From NCBI GenBank assembly GCA_964652155.1, contig CAZZBK010000003.1:62001-126000 (forward strand): a stretch of DNA of 64,000 bases. Direction: 5' to 3'. Below are positions 54,525 to 64,000 of this stretch, piece by piece. This stretch comes from CAZZBK01 sp964652155 (GTDB lineage: Bacteria > Planctomycetota > Planctomycetia > Pirellulales > PNKZ01). Every line of letters begins with the position of its first letter. Position 1 is the first letter of the stretch. The translations under genes were made by a program, and so were the position numbers. The notes below the pieces were generated by a model. The model was not told the DNA's origin, ran no database searches, and saw nothing but the letters and a program-made list of their open reading frames with translations.

Positions 54525-55307
54525 ATGATTCAAACATCAGAAATCAAATCGTTTGAATGTTTAGTACAGGCTCGCAATCTAATTGTCGGGGGCATGACGG
54601 GTCCACAGCGATGGTGGCGAGGGCATGGAAATGTGGATTGGAAGCTTCAACCGGTTTTGTATCGTGACCCACGATACTCAAAAAAAGAGGACTGGTTCAT
54701 CGAGCAATTCAAGACGCACGCCCCGGTGCGAATGGGGCATGCATGTCCTGATCCCAAGGACATCGGTGGTTGGTTGTCGTTGATGAGGCATTTTGGTATT
54801 CCAGTTAGACTTTTGGATTGGAGTTTATCTCCTTTCACAGCTCTCTATTTTGCAGTGGCCGATACATCCGAGGCTGCAAATAATAAGGATGCCGCGCTCT
54901 GGGCGATTAACCCTACTGGGTTAAACTATGTAGAGCAGCAGTGCTCATGGGTAGCTTTTGCCGAAGAGAATCAGCCTCAACAAGCAATGCCTGCCAATAT
55001 CGATACATCCTCGGAATATTCGAAACTTCGAGCGGATAATGATGAAATTAAAGCGAGCGTATCTGCGTTTCGCATTCCCGATAAGTCGTTGCGCGCGATT
55101 GCACAAGCTTCAGCGTATACGTATCACGCCAATAATTCACCAATTGAAGAATTACAAAATAGCGGTGACTATCTTCGTAAGTTCATTATTCCTGCAAGCA
55201 AGAAAGAGGAGCTTAAGCGGGAATTGGAAGCGATAGGGGTAGATGCGATTCGTTTATCACCAGATGTTGAATCACTAGTGAAATACATCTTGAATAGCGT
55301 TACGTAA
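54525..55307 (+). CDS. FRG-domain protein on AT-rich DNA
   Basis: This 260-residue protein has the FRG domain: RWWRGHGNVDWKLQPVLYR (29-47) and RHFGIPVRLLDWSLSPFTAL (88-107). The rest is charged and unclassified. The DNA is clearly richer in A and T than all neighbouring genes, with many AAT/TTA codons, which points to recent transfer. FRG-domain proteins are found in defence-associated and mobile contexts, but the biochemical role is not established. No toxin-antitoxin partner or integrase is adjacent. It stands alone between the Hsp70-like gene and a secreted protein gene. Confidence 0.85.
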   Translation: MIQTSEIKSFECLVQARNLIVGGMTGPQRWWRGHGNVDWKLQPVLYRDPRYSKKEDWFIEQFKTHAPVRMGHACPDPKDIGGWLSLMRHFGIPVRLLDWSLSPFTALYFAVADTSEAANNKDAALWAINPTGLNYVEQQCSWVAFAEENQPQQAMPANIDTSSEYSKLRADNDEIKASVSAFRIPDKSLRAIAQASAYTYHANNSPIEELQNSGDYLRKFIIPASKKEELKRELEAIGVDAIRLSPDVESLVKYILNSVT

Positions 55308-55418
55308 ATAAGCACTTTTACGCGCGACTCAAGGAAATTACGGCACGGTACTAACGCGACGCCTTATACCGCCGGCGACTCGCCGGGGGTAATCTCGAAA
55401 ACAACGACTGAGGTTCAC

Positions 55419-56807
55419 ATGCCACGCATCGCTCTCGTCATCGGTTTACTCCTCTCGTTCATCGCCACGCCGCTCGCGGCCGAAGCACCGCTCGCGTGGC
55501 CGCCGGCACTCAAAGGAGCGGTGCACGGCACGGTCTCACTGAGCAGTCCGCAACTGCTCGAGATCCCCGAGATCATTCGGGCCGAGATGGCTAAAGAGGA
55601 CTCCGCGCCGTTCGATGTGGCCCGTACCGCGCCGCGCGTCGAACTGGCCCTGCACGATCAGCTCGGGCCCAACGCGGCCGAGCGGCGATTGTGGTCCAGT
55701 TGGGGCGATATCTGCGTGGCCCGTGATGGCCGCGTCTACTGCGCCATCGGCGATCATGGCAACGACGTCGGCGGCGATGCACGCTGCTTCATCTATCGCT
55801 GGGACCCACAGACGAAACGACTGGAACAGATCGTCGACATGAATCAGGTCGTACCGCCACAGCCGGGCCAGCCCGCCTGGAGCAAGGTACACGCCAAGAT
55901 CGACGAGGGGCCCGACGGCAACATCTACTTCAGTTGCACTCTCAACGACGGCAACCGCGCCAAGCTCCCCAGCCACGGCTTCAACGATAAGCTGCCGGGC
56001 GGACAGCTCTATCAGTTCAACCCGACGACCGGCCGCACAACCGTGTTCGCCAATTTGCCCCCGCGCCGTTGCACCGCCACGTCGCTCGTCGATACGGAGC
56101 GAGGCATCTGGTGGTGCAACCTCGAGGCGGGCGAAGGAAACGCCCTGTTCGCGCTCGATCTGAAAACCAAACAAGTCGTGTATCAAGGCAAGGACGGCTC
56201 GGTCGGCTTCAATCGCAGCTTCGGCCTGCTCCGTGACGGCTCGATTCTCTTCAATGGCGACGCCGGCGTGCTCCAGCGGCTCAACGCGCAACACAAAATC
56301 GTCCCCACCGCCTCGACCGTCCCCGGCTCCAATGGCATGCGAGCTGTCAGCGCCGAGACACGCGACCATCGTGTCTACGGCACCACGTACAAGACCAATC
56401 AGTTGTTCGAGTACGCCGTCGATCGGGACGAACTCAAGCTGCTCGGCCCGACGTTCCTGACCGGCTCGTACACGACCCTCACGCTCCTGTCGAGTGACGA
56501 AAAGTACGTGTATTATCTGCCTGGCTCGCATGGCGGGGCGTTCAAACATGGCACACCGATCGTGCAATTCAACCGCCAGACACAGCGCCGCAAGGTGCTC
56601 GCGTTTCTCGCTCCGGTTTGCGAGCGCGAGTTCGGCTACGTCCCCGCCGGAACGTATGGGGCCAAGCTCAGTGCCGATGGGAGCACGCTGTACGTGAACT
56701 TCAACGGCCACCCGGTCGAGTCGCTGCGACCCAAGAAGCTCACTCCCAACGGCTTCGGCCTCTGCTCGTTTGCCGCGATCCACATTCCAGCGAGTGAACG
56801 GGAGTAG
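55419..56807 (+). CDS. Secreted beta-propeller-like protein
   Basis: This 462-residue protein has a signal peptide (PRIALVIGLLLSFIATPLAA). The mature part shows repeated strand groups with D-G motifs (RDGRVYCAIGDHG, DEGPDGNIYFSC, LLRDGSILFNGD, LSADGSTLYVNFNG), typical of six- or seven-bladed propellers of the SMP-30/NHL type. A metal site or active residues could not be assigned. It is convergent with the oxoprolinase gene (33-bp gap). The function is unknown. Confidence 0.75.
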   Translation: MPRIALVIGLLLSFIATPLAAEAPLAWPPALKGAVHGTVSLSSPQLLEIPEIIRAEMAKEDSAPFDVARTAPRVELALHDQLGPNAAERRLWSSWGDICVARDGRVYCAIGDHGNDVGGDARCFIYRWDPQTKRLEQIVDMNQVVPPQPGQPAWSKVHAKIDEGPDGNIYFSCTLNDGNRAKLPSHGFNDKLPGGQLYQFNPTTGRTTVFANLPPRRCTATSLVDTERGIWWCNLEAGEGNALFALDLKTKQVVYQGKDGSVGFNRSFGLLRDGSILFNGDAGVLQRLNAQHKIVPTASTVPGSNGMRAVSAETRDHRVYGTTYKTNQLFEYAVDRDELKLLGPTFLTGSYTTLTLLSSDEKYVYYLPGSHGGAFKHGTPIVQFNRQTQRRKVLAFLAPVCEREFGYVPAGTYGAKLSADGSTLYVNFNGHPVESLRPKKLTPNGFGLCSFAAIHIPASERE

Positions 56808-56840
56808 CCGCGCGGGCACAACGCGAAGCGAAGACCGAGA

Positions 56841-60644
<3,804 letters not shown>

Positions 60645-60724
60645 AGTCAAATATTGCAGGTGTGATCAATCGCCCAATCCAGGCGTTGATTCTAACGAGC
60701 AATGGACGCGATGACAGCCACGGC

Positions 60725-60794
60725 ACCCAAACCGGCAGCTCTGCCGCCGTAAACGAGACTCGCGAACTCCAGCGGCAGAGCCGCCGGCTTGGGT
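60725..60794. repeat. CCCCAAGCCGG-type palindromic element, copy E (70 bp)
   Basis: ACCCAAACCGGCAGCTCTGC at the left and GCAGAGCCGCCGGCTTGGGT at the right are near-perfect reverse complements, about 23 bp per arm. The element can therefore form one long hairpin, in contrast to the two-hairpin form of copies A and B. It lies between the 3' end of the small unknown gene and the oxoprolinase start. Confidence 0.8.
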
Positions 60795-60807
60795 GAGAAC
60801 GATTCCG

Positions 60808-61284
60808 TCACGCGGCGGCGCTGAAGTCGCTGAGCAGCCGCCAGAAAACCTCGCGGGTCAAGTGGGCGGCAATTTGCTCGCGGGGCTGGCCGGGGTCACG
60901 CGCGAACCGGCAGAGGCTCAGGTAGCCCCCTTTACGCACGAGCAACTCGTAGTACGTCGTGCGATTGTCGACTTGGCTCGGCGGCACGCTCCGCATCTGC
61001 ACGACACACTGGTCGGGGTCGACCTCGATCGGGCGAATGGCTTCGAGCAAGTACGTGAGCCGGGCCGACAATTGCTCGGCCACCTTTTTTAAGGCCGTGA
61101 TATCGGCCGTGGACAGTTGGTCGCTATGCAACTCGAATCGGGTAAACGAGCAGCCCAGCGAGTCGAGGGCGCTGAGGTCGCACTCAAACTGCTGACTCGA
61201 CGTGGCCGCAGAGAGTCGTTGCGGCGACGACGAGGGGCACGCCAGGGTGGCCAATACGGCCTGAGTATGTTGAACAAGAGACAT
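60808..61284 (-). CDS. Small protein of unknown function, end of the SpoVR operon
   Basis: The protein has 158 residues from ATG 61284; the upstream frame to 61389 overlaps spoVR and looks spurious. It is soluble, with a helical middle (ADITALKKVAEQLSARLTYLL) and strands around IEVDPDQCVVQMRS and TTYYELLVRKGGYLSLCRF. No family is recognised. It starts 17 bp after spoVR ends, so it probably belongs to the same transcript. Confidence 0.72.
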   Translation of the reverse strand: MSLVQHTQAVLATLACPSSSPQRLSAATSSQQFECDLSALDSLGCSFTRFELHSDQLSTADITALKKVAEQLSARLTYLLEAIRPIEVDPDQCVVQMRSVPPSQVDNRTTYYELLVRKGGYLSLCRFARDPGQPREQIAAHLTREVFWRLLSDFSAAA

Positions 61285-61301
61285 AAGAAGTAATCGGTCG
61301 T

Positions 61302-62813
61302 TTAACTTTGCTTGAATTCGTGGCCATCGTAGCTGAGTGTGCTCGGCTTCTCTTCGAGGATGGTCTCGATATGCACCGGACGAGCCCACAGGCGGTACAG
61401 GTTACTGAGCGTGTCGCGGGCATAGCCGGTCTGGAGCTCGTTGCCGGTGTAGTCGTGTTCCAAGAATAGCTCGCCACGGTTTTTGTAGTTGCCGTCGCGG
61501 ACCCGAATGATGGGCTGGCCACGATTGGTGAGATTGAACAGCAGCCGTTCCTTGATCTTGGGAAACTCGCGGCTTTCGATTTCGTAGGCGTCGCTGCCCG
61601 GGTTGTAGCCGAAGCTGAAGAGCTTCTGCTCGCGACAGAAGTCGAGCGTGAGAAACGAGTCGATAAAGGTCAGATCGTTGTGAACACGACGGACCTCGAA
61701 GATTTTTTGCCTTCCGAGTCCAGAGTGGGTGTCCCAATGTTTTTTCTCGGCCAGGTCGTCGCACTCGTCGTAGGCTTTGCCGAATCGGCCGCGATTCCAA
61801 CGGTCCTCGATATCGCGGTACAGTTCGATGCCCAGCTTGTAGGGGTTGAGCCGGTTGGGCGCGCTGGCCATCGTGCCTGAGTGATGATCGCAGTAGCACA
61901 CGAGATCGGCACCGCTGAGCCCCTGCCGGGTCATGATCGTGCTGTGCCAATAGCTGGCCCAACCTTCGTTCATGATCTTGGTTTGTCCCTGCGGTGCAAA
62001 GTAATACGCCTCGTCGCGAATGATCGAGAGCACGTCAAGTTGCCAGGGGCGCAGCGGAGCGTGTTCGAGCACAAATTGCATGACGTCGCGTTGCGGCTGT
62101 TCGGGGAAATGAGCCACCTTGGCTTTTTCATCGCGCAGTCGTTGCTCTTCGGCGGCGATGGCCGCGGGCGGATTGATGTACGAATCGAGATAGTCCTTCG
62201 AGCGAAAGCGGCCCGGCGGCAACGGTTCATCCTCGGCCTCGCTCGGATCGGAGAAGTCGTACTTGCCGTGGGACGTGTCGTCGTGGCGCTTGATATGCAC
62301 CGAATGCACGTCGATCAGGTCTTCGATGCTCAGGCAGGCGTCGATAAAGTTCTCGACCTCCTCGACCCCAAAACGATCCATATACCGGCGGACACGATGG
62401 CCGTGGTTGGCCATGGTGTCCATCATCTTGCGATCGGTATGGGCAAACCAGGCGTTGTTTTTGAAGAAGTCGCAATGACCGTAGACGTGTGCCATCACGA
62501 GCTTCTGGTCGGTCATCGAGTTGCTGTTCATCAAATAGGCGTAGCACGGATTGTTGTTGATCACGAGCTCGTAGATCTTTTGCAGTCCGTAGACGTAGCC
62601 CTTGCTGAGCTGTTCGTACTCCATGCCGAACCGCCAGTGAGGGTAGCGAGTCGGAAATCCGCCGTAGGCCGCGACGGCGTTGAGCTGGTCGCAGTCGACG
62701 AGTTCAAAGATCGTGGGGAAGAAATCCAAGCCGTAGTTGCGTGCGTGCTGCTCCATCTGGCGTTGGATTTCGACCATTTCGCTGGGGAGCGTGTGCAGTT
62801 GGCCCATCGCCAT
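61302..62813 (-). CDS. spoVR: SpoVR family protein
   Basis: At 503 residues it has the length of SpoVR/YcgB. Recognisable segments are HARNYGLDFFPTIFELVDCD, MEYEQLSKGYVYGLQKIYEL, AHVYGHCDFFKNNAWF, NEGWASYWHS and PYKLGIELYRDIEDRW. The biochemical role is unknown. The family is conserved next to DUF444 (YeaH) and the PrkA kinase, and is involved in spore cortex formation in Bacillus and stress phenotypes in enterics. The DUF444 gene lies 3 bp upstream; a prkA gene may lie beyond the window end. Confidence 0.95.
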   Translation of the reverse strand: MAMGQLHTLPSEMVEIQRQMEQHARNYGLDFFPTIFELVDCDQLNAVAAYGGFPTRYPHWRFGMEYEQLSKGYVYGLQKIYELVINNNPCYAYLMNSNSMTDQKLVMAHVYGHCDFFKNNAWFAHTDRKMMDTMANHGHRVRRYMDRFGVEEVENFIDACLSIEDLIDVHSVHIKRHDDTSHGKYDFSDPSEAEDEPLPPGRFRSKDYLDSYINPPAAIAAEEQRLRDEKAKVAHFPEQPQRDVMQFVLEHAPLRPWQLDVLSIIRDEAYYFAPQGQTKIMNEGWASYWHSTIMTRQGLSGADLVCYCDHHSGTMASAPNRLNPYKLGIELYRDIEDRWNRGRFGKAYDECDDLAEKKHWDTHSGLGRQKIFEVRRVHNDLTFIDSFLTLDFCREQKLFSFGYNPGSDAYEIESREFPKIKERLLFNLTNRGQPIIRVRDGNYKNRGELFLEHDYTGNELQTGYARDTLSNLYRLWARPVHIETILEEKPSTLSYDGHEFKQS

Positions 62814-62816
62814 AGG

Positions 62817-63917
62817 TCACCGTCCCTTGCCCAAGAAGGCCTTGATCGACTCGAAAATCCCTTCGCGATCGCGAATTTCGGACAGCACGAGCTGCTCGAA
62901 GTCGTTGCCCAGCTTTTCGCGCAATGTGCGGAGAAACTCGCCGCTGCCGTAAGGGCTGTCGACCTGCCCGTAGCAGAAGAGGTTGACGGCTGGGAGCAGT
63001 TTTTCTCGCAAGAGCTGCAAGCTGGTCTGATTGTCTTCGCCCCAATTGTCGCCGTCGGAGAATTGAAAGACGTAGATATTCCACTCGGAGGTTGGGAACT
63101 GCGCGTCGAGCAGCGCTTGGCAGCATTGGTAGGCGCTTGAGATGCGCGTGCCGCCGCTCTCGCGGGTGTGATAAAAGGTGTCTTCGTCGACGACCTTGGC
63201 TGCCGCGTCGTGGATGATGTAGCGCACCTCAAGGCCACGGTACTGGCTCTTGAGCCAAGTGTCGATCCAGAACGCTTCGGTGCGGACGATCTGCTTTTGC
63301 TCGTCGGTCATCGAGCCAGAGACGTCCATCAGATAGACGATGACGGCGTTGGCCTCGGGGTTGGGCGTGGTGGTCCAGGCCCGATAGCGCTTGTCATCGC
63401 GGATCGGGATCACCTTGGGCTCGCTGGGATTGTAGTGGCCCGACGAAATTTGCCGCCGCAGCGATTGGATATAAGTGCGTTTGAAATGCCGGAGCGACTC
63501 GGGGCCGGTTTTGCGAATGCTGGTGTAGCGGAACTTTTCGTCTTCGAGGTTCTTTTTTCCCTTGGGCTCGATGCGGGGCAATTGCAACTCATCGCCGAGG
63601 ATGTTCGCGAGTTCTTCGAGCGAGACGTCGACTTCGAGCACATGACCGGCGGGGTCGCTGCCGGCTTGGCCTTGGCCTTGCTCGCCGTCACCCGGGGCCA
63701 CTTGGCTCCCTTCCTCGCCATCCCCCTTGCCGACGCCGCCTGCTCCGTTCTTGCCATAGCGGAAGTGGGGCACGTCGAGCTGCGGGATCGGGATGCTTAC
63801 CAGGTCTTTGCCCTGGCGGCCGATCATCTCGCCGTGCGAAATATATTTGCGCAGGTTCTCGCGGATCTTGCCTTGCACGATCTGGCGGAAGCGGCGTTGG
63901 TCGTGTTCGATACGCAT
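62817..63917 (-). CDS. DUF444 family protein (YeaH/YhbH), VWA-like
   Basis: The protein has 366 residues from ATG 63917. The frame is open to 63989, but those 24 codons are translated heptamer repeat and are rejected as part of the gene. A Gly-rich, low-complexity stretch near residue 70-90 (YGKNGAGGVGKGDGEEG) precedes a VWA-like domain with the metal-binding DVSGSMTDEQ motif near 235 and a late TRISSAYQ. It is encoded 3 bp before spoVR, the standard pairing. Its start is preceded directly by the heptamer leader element. Confidence 0.93.
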   Translation of the reverse strand: MRIEHDQRRFRQIVQGKIRENLRKYISHGEMIGRQGKDLVSIPIPQLDVPHFRYGKNGAGGVGKGDGEEGSQVAPGDGEQGQGQAGSDPAGHVLEVDVSLEELANILGDELQLPRIEPKGKKNLEDEKFRYTSIRKTGPESLRHFKRTYIQSLRRQISSGHYNPSEPKVIPIRDDKRYRAWTTTPNPEANAVIVYLMDVSGSMTDEQKQIVRTEAFWIDTWLKSQYRGLEVRYIIHDAAAKVVDEDTFYHTRESGGTRISSAYQCCQALLDAQFPTSEWNIYVFQFSDGDNWGEDNQTSLQLLREKLLPAVNLFCYGQVDSPYGSGEFLRTLREKLGNDFEQLVLSEIRDREGIFESIKAFLGKGR

Positions 63918-63925
63918 AGCGAGAA

Positions 63926-64000
63926 GTGCTAAGTGATAAGTGCTAAGTGCGAAATGGTCGGTGATTTTCCGATATTTATCACTTATCACTTATCATTTAT
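63926..64000 (-). repeat. Inverted heptamer arrays forming a leader hairpin before the DUF444 gene
   Basis: On the minus strand the transcript would read copies of AAGTGAT, a spacer, then TTCGCAC, TTAGCAC, TTATCAC, TTAGCAC and TTCTCGC just before ATG 63917. AAGTGATAAGTG (63931-63942) and CACTTATCACTT (63980-63991) are perfect reverse complements. The outer array continues past the window end. Confidence 0.8.

Noticed and set aside
63918..63989. Extension of the DUF444 gene to ATG 63989
   Set aside because: The extra 24 codons are translated heptamer repeats; ATG 63917 gives the family-like N-terminus.

Overview
The window looks like a chromosomal segment of a planctomycete, probably of the Pirellulales type. 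Supporting signs are a high-GC, Gram-negative gene complement with an OmpL-like porin, TolC/RND efflux and LspA, together with families abundant in that phylum. These families include multi-domain Ser/Thr kinases, a Tat-exported DUF1501 protein, a Tat-exported Gfo/Idh/MocA oxidoreductase, prenyltransferase-repeat proteins and TPR-GT41 glycosyltransferases. The phylum assignment is inferred from protein content; no rRNA or tRNA gene was seen.

Layout. 1-4435: FHA protein end, Ser/Thr kinase with a multi-pass membrane tail, membrane protein, ECF-type sigma factor and a small Cys/His protein that may be its anti-sigma factor. 4641-10901: RND pump, membrane-fusion protein and TolC-like lipoprotein. 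11498-18172: TIM-barrel epimerase-like protein, two tandem TPR-GT41 (O-GlcNAc-transferase-like) proteins and a second Ser/Thr kinase. 18258-25410 (minus): three genes with 4-nt overlaps, coding for a PQQ-propeller membrane protein, an orphan SBP_bac_5-like protein and a secreted unknown. 26031-33436: rho, ribH, a three-gene insert (MFS, VOC, secreted GH-like), nusB and ftsY. 33765-38357: porin, prenyltransferase-repeat protein and DUF1501. 38622-42281: lutABC and a convergent His-containing membrane protein. 42724-50309: DsbD-like protein, threonine synthase, DksA/TraR protein with lspA, Rrf2 regulator, HisN-type phosphatase and a PilZ-like protein. 50578-56807: Gfo/Idh/MocA oxidoreductase, Hsp70-like protein, an AT-rich FRG-domain gene and a secreted propeller-like protein. 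56841-63917 (minus): fused 5-oxoprolinase, a small unknown, SpoVR and DUF444/YeaH.

Most intergenic regions carry repeats. The most interesting are arrays of 7-bp units (TTAGCAC/TTATCAC) that sit directly before start codons at three loci. At two of the loci the array is preceded by an inverted array, so the transcript leader can fold into a hairpin. A second family is a palindromic element of 56-78 bp with CCCCAAGCCGG ends, present five times and only between genes. A MITE-like inverted repeat lies at 551-696. The strongest candidate for foreign DNA is the AT-rich FRG-domain gene at 54525-55307. The strongest candidate for an uncharacterised multi-gene system is the overlapping three-gene operon at 18258-25410.
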